Assembly: GCA_027295975.1 (NCBI GenBank)
Contig: JAPUJX010000066.1
Coordinates: 1-5,225, forward strand
Direction: 5' to 3'
Source of the DNA: Gammaproteobacteria bacterium
GTDB taxonomy: Bacteria > Pseudomonadota > Gammaproteobacteria > Pseudomonadales > Azotimanducaceae
DNA length: 5,225 bases
The notes beneath the pieces are model-generated. The model had not been told where the DNA came from. It worked only from the letters and a program-made list of their open reading frames with translations, and made no database searches. Position numbers and translations under genes: made by a program. The stretch's first letter is position 1. Each line of letters begins with the position of its first letter. Positions 1 to 5,225 of this stretch are shown here, piece by piece.

Positions 1-351
1 CGCTGGTCATTCGAGCGGGTGAACAGATCCTCCTGGGGAATACGCGATGTGGGCGATATCGCGGGTCTACCGCTGATGTTCGCGCTGTTCTCAATATATC
101 TGTTTCTCATATCTCCGGTAATCAACAACATTATCCGAATCAATGAAGTAGAAGCGGATATCTATGGGTTGAATGCCTCGCGCGAACCCGACGGATTCTC
201 CGAAGCAATCCTGAGCCTGTCGACCTATCGGAAGATGAAGCCGGGGTTCTGGGAGGAAATCTTGTTCTTCGATCACCCGAGCGGCTATAACCGAATTTAT
301 CTGTCCATGCAGTGGAAGAAGGAAAATCTCAAACCGTCTGTTGCGGACTAA
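1..351 (+). CDS. Ste24-like M48 family membrane metalloprotease, C-terminal part (partial)
   Basis: The reading frame is open from base 1 and ends at TAA 349-351, so only the last 116 residues are present and the start lies outside the window. Seen: a hydrophobic membrane segment at about residues 22-41 of the fragment, then NEVEADIYG (residues 48-56), then HPS at 92-94 and RI at 98-99. In the Ste24/CAAX protease 1 branch of M48, an E-x-x-A-D motif after a membrane helix supplies the third zinc ligand (here E49), and a downstream H-P-S...R-I segment is typical. The HExxH helix that carries the other two ligands would lie upstream and is not visible. Such enzymes are integral membrane zinc proteases; in bacteria their substrates are mostly unknown and membrane protein quality control is one suggestion. 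The gene converges on the minus-strand beta-barrel gene with about 90 bases between stops. The family is fairly certain; a specific substrate is not. Confidence 0.85.
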   Translation, partial: RWSFERVNRSSWGIRDVGDIAGLPLMFALFSIYLFLISPVINNIIRINEVEADIYGLNASREPDGFSEAILSLSTYRKMKPGFWEEILFFDHPSGYNRIYLSMQWKKENLKPSVAD

Positions 352-441
352 AACGAATCGGTTTATGAATCGCTGCGCGCGCGCCGGTTCCGGGTAACGA
401 GCCACGTGCAGGTTGCCAGCAATGAGTTCATCATCGCCTGC

Positions 442-1101
442 TCAAAAAACGGCGCCAATGCCGAAACCGAAATAACCGCCGCTCCAGTTGCTGTCGCGCT
501 CGTAAACGAGTGCCTTGTATTCGAGGCGCGCCATCACATTCTGCCAGTAAAACATCAGCACCGGGCCAGTCTGGACCCGATCGCCATCGGATGACGCGAG
601 CATGGAAACATCCCATATCGCAAACAAACCGCTGTTGGTCGAATTATTGTGAACGGGATGAATCCCCACATTGATATCGAGACCTACACGATCGTTCCAT
701 ACATATAAATCGTATAGTTTGTATGACGACGGCGTTGAGGCGCTGTAGGAAATGCTCAGGCCCACATCCCATTCGCCTTCGTCCGCCGTTGGAAACTGTA
801 CCGAAGGCGTGACGCTCCAGTTGGAGGTAAACGCGCCTCGATTCGTGTATTTTTTGAGCGGCACCCCGATGATGACATTGCGAAGCTCATCATCAACATA
901 AGGCAGCTTGAACGTTACCCGAGTTGACGGTCTGAGGGTGTAAACGCCTTCCAGCCAGGTGGTTGTTCGTGAGTCGAAACGCTCCACTCGGGTCTGGATG
1001 CCATAACCGCCTTCCCATCTCGGCGCCATGTCCATCACCGGCTGATGGGCGACCACCTGGCTACTCAGCAAAAGCAGCAGCGCCCGCGCGACCGCTCTCA
1101 C
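442..1101 (-). CDS. Putative outer-membrane beta-barrel protein, second gene of a metal-related operon
   Basis: This encodes 219 residues from a GTG start. The signal peptide covers about residues 1-18, with probable cleavage after VVA so that the mature protein begins HQPVMDM. The rest has alternating polar/hydrophobic strands rich in Tyr, Trp and Gly, no long hydrophobic helix, and a C-terminal Phe (GIGAVF), the usual recognition end of BAM-assembled outer-membrane proteins. The strand SVTPSVQFPTAD (residues 96-107) resembles the 'PT(G/A)D' strand of the MetA-pathway/transporter-like barrel families (Phenol_MetA_deg type); this is from memory and not a firm assignment. The GTG start is favoured because the next Met (residue 23) lies beyond the signal peptide and because the start overlaps the stop of the HMA gene as GTGA, implying translational coupling. 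No clear Shine-Dalgarno sequence is visible. An inferred role is in metal handling or export across the outer membrane. Alternative: a structural barrel of unrelated function. Confidence 0.75.
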   Translation of the reverse strand: MRAVARALLLLLSSQVVAHQPVMDMAPRWEGGYGIQTRVERFDSRTTTWLEGVYTLRPSTRVTFKLPYVDDELRNVIIGVPLKKYTNRGAFTSNWSVTPSVQFPTADEGEWDVGLSISYSASTPSSYKLYDLYVWNDRVGLDINVGIHPVHNNSTNSGLFAIWDVSMLASSDGDRVQTGPVLMFYWQNVMARLEYKALVYERDSNWSGGYFGFGIGAVF

Positions 1102-1433
1102 GGCTGGTATGCGGTGAGCTCGCCCGTTTCCGAAACCTTCCAGACTTCTATCGGGCTGTAGCCACCGGATTCGATGGCAGCAAACAGACTCAGGGTGTCA
1201 AGCGCCGAATCTTCCCGGACGGCAACCGTGACCTTCTGGTTTTCGATCTCGACCTTGACCCCGTTGGTATACGCCGAGCGGTCCACGAACGGCAGTTTTG
1301 AGACCTTTTTGACGACACCTTGCGCACAGAAGGAGCAAACGATGCCGTGCACGGTAACCACATAATCCTGGGCGACAACCGGCGCTGCTGAGAGCGCCAC
1401 CACAAGCGCGAACAAACTTTTTCTCAAAATCAT
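1098..1433 (-). CDS. Secreted heavy-metal-associated (HMA, MerP-like) domain protein
   Basis: This encodes 111 residues with an ATG start. A signal peptide is clear at residues 1-21 or 22 (MILRKS, hydrophobic core, then APVVAQ), so the protein should be periplasmic. The mature part is a single HMA fold: strand DYVVTVHG, then GIVCSFC with C33 and C36 as the metal-binding CxxC pair, a helix (AQGVVKKVSKLPFV), the strand VKVEIENQKVTVAV, a second helix and the loop GGYSPIEV. This is the beta-alpha-beta-beta-alpha-beta order of MerP/CopZ/Atx1 metallochaperones; the usual GMxCxxC is GIVCSFC here. Family members bind soft or borderline metals such as Cu(I), Hg(II), Zn(II), Cd(II) or Pb(II); which one applies cannot be read from the sequence. 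It is the first gene of an operon with the beta-barrel gene (4-base overlap) and lies about 27 bases downstream of the expected transcription start of a MerR-type promoter. The Shine-Dalgarno sequence is weak. Confidence 0.9.
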   Translation of the reverse strand: MILRKSLFALVVALSAAPVVAQDYVVTVHGIVCSFCAQGVVKKVSKLPFVDRSAYTNGVKVEIENQKVTVAVREDSALDTLSLFAAIESGGYSPIEVWKVSETGELTAYQP

Positions 1434-1466
1434 CGTGCGCCGTACCCGATCTATTGCAACCGTGAC

Positions 1467-1497
1467 ACACTACAACCTGTAGTAACTACAGAATCAA
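1467..1497 (-). promoter_or_regulatory. MerR-family-type metal-responsive promoter/operator for the HMA/beta-barrel operon
   Basis: On the minus strand, TTGATT (1497-1492, -35) and TAGTGT (1472-1467, -10) are separated by exactly 19 bases. The spacer opens with a perfect inverted repeat, CTGTAGT-T-ACTACAG (1491-1477). An overlong 19-base spacer with a dyad between the two boxes is the hallmark of promoters twisted open by MerR-family activators. The dyad sequence is close to those I recall for the PbrR/CadR (Pb, Cd, Zn) branch, whose sites read like CTATAGTAACTAGAG. Transcription would start near 1460, giving a leader of roughly 27 bases. The regulator gene is not in the window. The geometry is seen directly; the regulator class and metal are inferred. 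Confidence 0.7.
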
Positions 1498-1524
1498 GGA
1501 AAAAAAGACCTTTCCGCAAACTTC

Positions 1525-3657
1525 TCACCTGGGGGAAGCACGCTCCAACTCGTTCAGATGACTTACGTAAGCCCGGTACCGTTCTCGAATCTCGCGGACG
1601 TAATTTACCGGCTCACTGCCACGCACAAAACCGTAATGGGCTCGCTGCGCGTACTTCGGCTTGCTCAAAAGCAGCATGGCGCGCTCCACGTTGTCGAACC
1701 ACAAGTTTGGATTCAAACCCTGTTCCCGAGCGAGACGGCGCGCATCCCGGACATGACCCGGACCCGCGTTGTAACCAGCGAGGGCGAACCACAACCGTTC
1801 GCTCAACGGCAACGAGTCCTCAAATCGCTGCCGGGTCCAGTTCAGGTAGCGCGTACCTGCAATGATGTTGGGTTCAGGCTTCCACAGATCTTCCACAGCA
1901 ACGCCCACCTGACCCGCTGTTCTTGGCATCACCTGCATCAAACCGCGCGCGCCCGCAAAAGACGTGCGTGTCGGATCGAACCCGGACTCCTGATACATCT
2001 GTGCCACAACCATCCGCCAGTCGAATTCAAACTCGCTGCTCTGCCGCTTGACAAGGCCATCGTAGGGTGACAGCTCAGCGCCAACAAGACGCTGCTGCTC
2101 GTGACGGATGACGCGCCGTTTGTTGCCGAAATACTTCTGCCACAACAAGTTGTAGGTTCTGCCGCGATAGACGCGTTTCGTGAACTGGTCCAGCGCCTGA
2201 CCGAGTTCCACGTTATCCGGATGGACAACCCAGGCTATGGGCGCACCCCTGGTCAACACCGGACCCTCGGCCAGGTCTGTGTGGTGCACCCGTTCGATCG
2301 CCAACAGGTGACTATCTATCAACGTAATGTCATATTCGAGGCTCCGAACCCGCTCCAACAGCGTTTCTACATCATCGGCTACTGCTTGAATTTTCACTTG
2401 TGGCTGCAATTGCCGTAAATGTTGCCAGTGGCTTGTCACAGGATTGGAATAGACCATGCGATCGTCAAAGCCTTCCAGAGTTTCGGGTGGAGGATTGGTT
2501 GCAGAACTGACGAACACCTCGTCCACATACATATAGGGTTCGGAGAAACGAAGCCCCGACTCGAGACGCTCTTCGGTCACCGTTACCGCCGCCGCGAGCA
2601 CATCCGCGTGGTCTAATTTGAGATTCTCGAAGAGGCTGGCACGATCGGGGGCCAACACGACTTCCAGACGCACTCCCTGCTCCTTTGCGAACAACTTCAA
2701 CAGTTCGTACTCAAAACCCAATAACTCCCCTCGCCAGAGAAAGAACGTATGCGGTCCGGTCAACGTCAACATACGCATCGTCCCGCTCGCCTTAATGCCG
2801 GACAAATCCTGACGATCTCGCTGGGCCCGCCGGCCGCCGATATGTTGCTCCACGAGGAACTGGTCCAGGGCAGCCAACAGGTCCGAACTATCAAGCCGGG
2901 TGACCCATGCCAGTTCGCGCCGGTTCGGAAGCGTCCACAAGCGCTCGAGGTCTGCGGTGTTTTCGACAAGGTATCGTGCGCTACCCGCATCCATCAACGT
3001 GAGGTCGTACCGATCGGCGGTAATACCGTCGACGACCTCGTCTGGCAACATGAGCGACGCGAGGCGTTCGAGTCGAAGGCCCGCCAACTCAGGTGTTGCG
3101 GCAGCCGAGTCGAGATATGCCGTTCCTTCGGGAATTCCCAGCGTGAGCCGCTGAAATGCGTCCGACTCCAGTTCCAGAGTTTTATTTGCCGAGCGGCCAA
3201 TCAGCCATTCGTCACTGAGAGTGAGCGGTATCGTGAAGCCAAGCCGTTGCTGGCGGGATTCAGTCACCGTCACGTTGTTGATGACAACGTCGACCCGACC
3301 GGCGGCGGTTGCCTGGAGTAGTTCGACAAAATCGTCGATGTCGGTCCAGCGCACCGACAGCCCCCTCTCGCGCGCAAATTTCTCGGCAAGCCGGTAGTAG
3401 GACTGCATTGGCAGGCCTTCCTGAGGCAGGGAGTCAAAACCCGCCCAGTTCTGCCGGCCAAAGCGAATGTAGCCACGGGCCTCAATATCCGTCAGATCCC
3501 CGACAAACAGATCTTCCCGAGGGGAATCCTCAGGCGGCGGTTGACACCCGAGCACGGATATCAAGGCCGACAACACCCATGGAGCCACCATCGGCGACCA
3601 TCGAGGCGCTCGTGAACGCGGGGCGAATGTGGGCATGTGCTTTGTTACGATCATCAT
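1525..3657 (-). CDS. MltF-like membrane-bound lytic transglycosylase with two tandem solute-binding domains
   Basis: From the first ATG (3657) this encodes 710 residues. A lipoprotein signal ends in the lipobox VLGC, with C38 as the probable lipidated residue. Two type-3 solute-binding domains follow, at about residues 60-274 and 291-512, each with the family signature VTVTESRQQRLGF (129-141) or VTVTEERLESGLRF (358-371). The C-terminal SLT domain (about 542-697) has QESGFDP with catalytic Glu E557, GLMQVMP (572-578), AGYNAGPGHV and the Y-rich end seen in MltF. The enzyme cleaves the MurNAc-GlcNAc bond in peptidoglycan, forming 1,6-anhydroMurNAc, presumably from the inner leaflet of the outer membrane (QP after the Cys is not an inner-membrane retention signal). 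Classical MltF is about 500 residues with one sensor domain; the second domain plus SLT aligns with it, so the first is the extra one. The start is uncertain: ATG 3654 and 3636 are also possible, TTG 3711 less so, and none has a good Shine-Dalgarno sequence. Confidence 0.9.
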   Translation of the reverse strand: MMIVTKHMPTFAPRSRAPRWSPMVAPWVLSALISVLGCQPPPEDSPREDLFVGDLTDIEARGYIRFGRQNWAGFDSLPQEGLPMQSYYRLAEKFARERGLSVRWTDIDDFVELLQATAAGRVDVVINNVTVTESRQQRLGFTIPLTLSDEWLIGRSANKTLELESDAFQRLTLGIPEGTAYLDSAAATPELAGLRLERLASLMLPDEVVDGITADRYDLTLMDAGSARYLVENTADLERLWTLPNRRELAWVTRLDSSDLLAALDQFLVEQHIGGRRAQRDRQDLSGIKASGTMRMLTLTGPHTFFLWRGELLGFEYELLKLFAKEQGVRLEVVLAPDRASLFENLKLDHADVLAAAVTVTEERLESGLRFSEPYMYVDEVFVSSATNPPPETLEGFDDRMVYSNPVTSHWQHLRQLQPQVKIQAVADDVETLLERVRSLEYDITLIDSHLLAIERVHHTDLAEGPVLTRGAPIAWVVHPDNVELGQALDQFTKRVYRGRTYNLLWQKYFGNKRRVIRHEQQRLVGAELSPYDGLVKRQSSEFEFDWRMVVAQMYQESGFDPTRTSFAGARGLMQVMPRTAGQVGVAVEDLWKPEPNIIAGTRYLNWTRQRFEDSLPLSERLWFALAGYNAGPGHVRDARRLAREQGLNPNLWFDNVERAMLLLSKPKYAQRAHYGFVRGSEPVNYVREIRERYRAYVSHLNELERASPR

Positions 3658-3765
3658 GCGTTTTCTATCATGCGGTCGGACGCCAGCGGAGTTTAAGGCG
3701 GGAGCAGACAAAACTGAATCACGTCAGATTTCTGTTCGTGTACTTTTTTTAGATTGATTGGTGAT

Positions 3766-3792
3766 AAAAAAGGGGGGTTTAAGACGAAACCC
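3766..3792 (-). terminator. Possible intrinsic terminator on the minus strand
   Basis: Read on the minus strand, GGGTTT-CGTCTT-AAACCC (3792-3775) forms a 6-bp stem and is followed by CCC and then six T (3771-3766). The three C between stem and T-run, and the half-AT stem, make it weaker than a textbook terminator. There is no recognised minus-strand gene upstream of it (to its right), so it could shield the MltF-like gene from antisense transcription, end a small RNA, or be chance. Confidence 0.3.
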
Positions 3793-3950
3793 AGGTTGTT
3801 ACCCAACCCGGAAGCACATGACTGTGAGAAGGGCTCTTATCCATCGCGGCCATGTGGCATGTTTGTTCTTTTGTAGACTAATCAACCACTTGAGATCTCG
3901 CGAGCCGGGGTCGGCATCGAATAACGGGCAGATCAGGGGCGCAGATACCT

Positions 3951-3968
3951 GGAATGGGCGACCATTCC
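3951..3968. repeat. Perfect 7-bp inverted repeat with GNRA-type loop
   Basis: GGAATGG-GCGA-CCATTCC is a perfect 7-bp dyad with a 4-base loop. As DNA it could be a regulator site upstream of the PEP-CTERM gene. As + strand RNA it would be a compact hairpin closed by a GCGA (GNRA) tetraloop. It is not followed by a T-run, so it is not a terminator. Confidence 0.5.
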
Positions 3969-4011
3969 GCCGACCGACCGAACAAACCCGCTGGAAATTA
4001 CGCTCGGACCC

Positions 4012-4027
4012 TGGCTCCTTTTGAGCT
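4012..4027 (+). promoter_or_regulatory. Weak sigma-54-like promoter candidate for the PEP-CTERM gene
   Basis: TGGCTCCTTTTGAGCT keeps the invariant GG (4013-4014) and GC (4025-4026) with exactly 10 bases between them, as in the consensus TGGCAC-N5-TTGCW, but departs from it at several other positions. Transcription would begin near 4038, leaving a leader of about 88 bases before ATG 4126. RpoN control with the PrsK/PrsR two-component system is known for some PEP-CTERM genes, which is why the match was considered. Chance remains quite possible. Confidence 0.3.
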
Positions 4028-4112
4028 AAATTCTGTTCGCCTGATCGAATTTGTGGCATTGCCAACAAGACATAGGCAGGTGAACTGCGTTACGCTTGTC
4101 GCTATCCACCAA

Positions 4113-4120
4113 AAGGGGGG
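4113..4120 (+). promoter_or_regulatory. Ribosome binding site of the PEP-CTERM gene
   Basis: AAGGGGGG lies five bases before ATG 4126 and decides this start over the in-frame codon at 4096, which has no comparable site. Confidence 0.65.
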
Positions 4121-4125
4121 CAGCT

Positions 4126-4740
4126 ATGTCTTTTCGAAGGATCACCCTGGTTTTCATACTGAGCGGTTTTGCCGCGAGCGCCACCGCCATTCCCGTTACC
4201 GTCAATATGACCGCCGACAACGTTATCTCCAGTGGTGGGCTGTGTACCGATGCTGCCTGTACCGCAGGCGCTACCTGGGGAGCCCTCAGTGCGGGGAGTA
4301 ATTGGAGAGTCAGCGACACCGTGGTCTTCGACCTCGACTACGGCACCCACTATTTCGCCTGGAGGGTCACGAACCTCGGCAACCCGGCTGCCACTAATCC
4401 AGCCGGATTGCTGGCCGAGATTCTGTGGGGCGGTAGTGTCAACTACTCGTCGAGTTCCTGGGAAGTGTTCGATTTAGTCAGCGGGAATTTTGTGGAAGCC
4501 GCAACGGAGTACGGCAGCAATGCGGCCAACACCATCTGGAACAGGGCCAATGGCACGATAGCGGGTATCAGCGACGCGGCGAATTGGATCTACGGATCGG
4601 ACAATTTTAGTTCGTCAACCCCGGCGACCCTGTGGATTCGTACCAACATCAGGGTCGACTCGGTCCCCGAACCCGGCACCGTCGGCCTGCTTGGCGCGGG
4701 CCTGTTGGGGCTGGCTTTAATGAGACGGCGTCGAACCTGA
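4126..4740 (+). CDS. PEP-CTERM sorting domain protein, exported, function unknown
   Basis: This encodes 204 residues from ATG 4126, chosen because AAGGGGGG ends five bases upstream and the signal peptide then begins directly (MSFRRITLVF..., cleavage probably after SATA, residue 21). An upstream in-frame start at 4096 would only lengthen the N-terminus. The C-terminus is a standard PEP-CTERM sorting signal: VPEP at residues 180-183, a hydrophobic segment GTVGLLGAGLLGLALM (184-199) and RRRR before the final Thr. An exosortase (EpsH/XrtA type), encoded elsewhere, is expected to process it for release or surface/matrix attachment. The body is Ser/Asn/Trp-rich and probably all beta, with NMTADN near the mature N-terminus, a possible disulfide pair C40/C45, and FAWRVTNLGNP...NPAGLLAEI in the middle, a pattern I associate with beta-sandwich PEP-CTERM proteins. 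No catalytic motif is seen. Many relatives are linked to extracellular polysaccharide or floc formation; that role here is inference. The gene is monocistronic, with a terminator after it. Confidence 0.9.
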   Translation: MSFRRITLVFILSGFAASATAIPVTVNMTADNVISSGGLCTDAACTAGATWGALSAGSNWRVSDTVVFDLDYGTHYFAWRVTNLGNPAATNPAGLLAEILWGGSVNYSSSSWEVFDLVSGNFVEAATEYGSNAANTIWNRANGTIAGISDAANWIYGSDNFSSSTPATLWIRTNIRVDSVPEPGTVGLLGAGLLGLALMRRRRT

Positions 4741-4757
4741 TCTAGCTTCTACGGATC

Positions 4758-4784
4758 AAAAGCCCCGCTAGTCGGGGCTTTTTT
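4758..4784 (+). terminator. Intrinsic terminator after the PEP-CTERM gene
   Basis: AAAAGCCCCG-CTAGT-CGGGGCTTTT forms a perfect 10-bp stem (six of the pairs G-C, at the top) with a 5-base loop, running into six T (4779-4784). It starts 17 bases after the stop codon. The A-run on the left arm gives a shorter T-run on the other strand, so weak bidirectional function is possible, but no minus-strand gene is seen to its right. Confidence 0.92.
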
Positions 4785-4912
4785 GTTTCTATCAGAAAAA
4801 TCGTGCATATCCGCGAACAACAGGGCAAAGCTTGCAACCTTTCTCGACGCTGATGCATCTAATGAATATCAGCACCGATCCATAAAGACCAATCGCCAAC
4901 CGGAGTTCAAAC

Positions 4913-5225
4913 GTGTACGAAAAAGCATCAACTTTTGCGGCCACCAGCAGGCCGAAAATCGCATTTCGAGCAATCGCATCCCTGGTGGTTGTCATGACTC
5001 TGGCGGCTTGCGGCGTGGAGGATTCCGCTGCGGGTGTTACCGTATCCGGGAATCAGACGAGCCTCGACGCCACCCTGACAAAAAACGAACTCTCGTTTCT
5101 TCTTACCCTGAATGCTTCAGAACAAGCGGGCATCACCGAGCTTTTCTCCGAGTTGAAAGGTTGGGATTTTCAGCCGCACCAGCTTCTAGAAGTCCTGAGA
5201 GACTCCGTCGTTGCCGAAGAGATTG
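4913..5225 (+). CDS. Putative lipoprotein of unknown function, N-terminal part (partial)
   Basis: An open frame starts at GTG 4913 and runs without a stop to the window end (104 codons seen). CGGAG at 4901-4905 sits seven bases upstream, a good ribosome site that supports the GTG. The N-terminus has basic residues (R13, K15, R19), a hydrophobic stretch (IASLVVVMTL) and the lipobox TLAAC, with C33 as the likely lipidated Cys. After it comes GVEDSAAG, then a Ser/Thr-rich segment and a helix-prone stretch LNASEQAGITELFSELKGWDF...QLLEVLRDSVVAEEI. Gly at +2 after Cys suggests transport to the outer membrane, if the usual Lol rule applies. I do not recognise a family. The gene follows the terminator at 4758-4784, so it likely has its own promoter in 4785-4912, where I see no convincing boxes. 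Confidence 0.75.
   Translation, partial: MYEKASTFAATSRPKIAFRAIASLVVVMTLAACGVEDSAAGVTVSGNQTSLDATLTKNELSFLLTLNASEQAGITELFSELKGWDFQPHQLLEVLRDSVVAEEI

Larger units (their letters stand above)
3658..4125. other. Divergent intergenic region without a convincing gene
   Basis: This 468-base gap lies between the starts of the MltF-like gene (minus) and the PEP-CTERM gene (plus), so it should hold both promoters. Short open frames exist on both strands, but none gives a protein with plausible composition, signal or ribosome site. It contains an AT-rich patch with homopolymer runs (3741-3780), two adjacent short hairpins (3775-3792 and 3794-3808), overlapping palindromes GAGATCTC/CTCGCGAG (3892-3904), a 7-bp inverted repeat (3951-3968), a weak sigma-54-like site (4012-4027) and the palindrome TGGCATTGCCA (4054-4064). 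No good sigma-70 promoter stands out for either gene. Confidence 0.6.

Noticed and set aside
352..441. Possible shared terminator between the convergent protease and barrel genes
   Set aside because: The gap has a GC-rich alternating stretch and the direct repeat GAATCG, but no stable stem followed by a T-run on either strand.
1471..1481. TACA-acc-TGTA, similar to a CopY/BlaI-type operator (TACA-NN-TGTA)
   Set aside because: The spacer is three bases instead of two, and the overlapping 15-base dyad inside a 19-base promoter spacer explains the sequence better as a MerR-type site.
1558..3321. Several long + strand open frames opposite the MltF-like gene (for example 1558-2070 and 2749-3321)
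   Set aside because: They are antisense shadows of a well-supported gene, and none shows a recognisable domain.
3854..3872. TGGCATG followed by TTTGTTCTT as a sigma-54 promoter
   Set aside because: The invariant GC is missing at the required 10-base distance from GG.
3758..4024. Open frame of 88 codons on the + strand
   Set aside because: Composition is Arg-rich and disordered-looking, there is no good ribosome site, and it overlaps a minus-strand open frame of equal length. It looks like chance in intergenic DNA.
3799..4068. Open frame of 89 codons on the minus strand ending just before the terminator-like hairpin
   Set aside because: The position before the hairpin is tempting, but the protein has no recognisable domain, signal peptide or ribosome site. 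A non-coding transcript would be as likely.
4811..4840. CAGGGCAAAG resembling part of a cyclic-di-GMP (GEMM) riboswitch
   Set aside because: The paired second half (GACGCAAAGCC-type segment) and the required helices are absent, so this is a chance match.
4832..4863. TTGCAA ... TCTAAT as a sigma-70 promoter for the lipoprotein gene
   Set aside because: The spacer is 20 bases, outside the normal range, and no regulatory dyad justifies it.

Overview
The window looks like chromosomal DNA of a Gram-negative proteobacterium, most likely a gammaproteobacterium with moderately high GC. The evidence is an MltF-type lytic transglycosylase lipoprotein, an outer-membrane beta-barrel protein ending in Phe, a Ste24-like M48 protease and a PEP-CTERM protein, which implies an exosortase elsewhere in the genome. 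The species cannot be named from this sequence.

Layout from left to right: (1) the C-terminal end of a Ste24-like membrane metalloprotease on the + strand (1-351). (2) A minus-strand two-gene operon that converges on it: a secreted heavy-metal-associated (HMA, MerP-like) protein (1098-1433) followed, through a 4-base GTGA overlap, by a small predicted outer-membrane beta-barrel protein (442-1101). A promoter-like site precedes the operon, with a -35 TTGATT, a 19-base spacer and a -10 TAGTGT; the spacer holds a perfect CTGTAGT/ACTACAG dyad. That is the layout of MerR-family metal-responsive promoters. (3) A large minus-strand MltF-like lipoprotein (1525-3657) with two solute-binding domains before the transglycosylase domain, where classical MltF has one. 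(4) A divergent, apparently gene-free region (3658-4125) with several short inverted repeats and a weak sigma-54-like site. (5) A PEP-CTERM protein on the + strand (4126-4740), closed by a clear intrinsic terminator. (6) The start of an unrecognised lipoprotein on the + strand (from 4913), cut by the window end.

Most of the proteins act in the cell envelope. The HMA and beta-barrel pair is best read as a metal-induced periplasm/outer-membrane module. The MltF-like protein would cleave peptidoglycan, possibly gated by ligands bound to its two sensor-like domains. The PEP-CTERM protein would be exported and processed by an exosortase. The most noteworthy items are the MerR-type promoter joined to the HMA/beta-barrel pair and the doubled sensor region of the MltF homologue.
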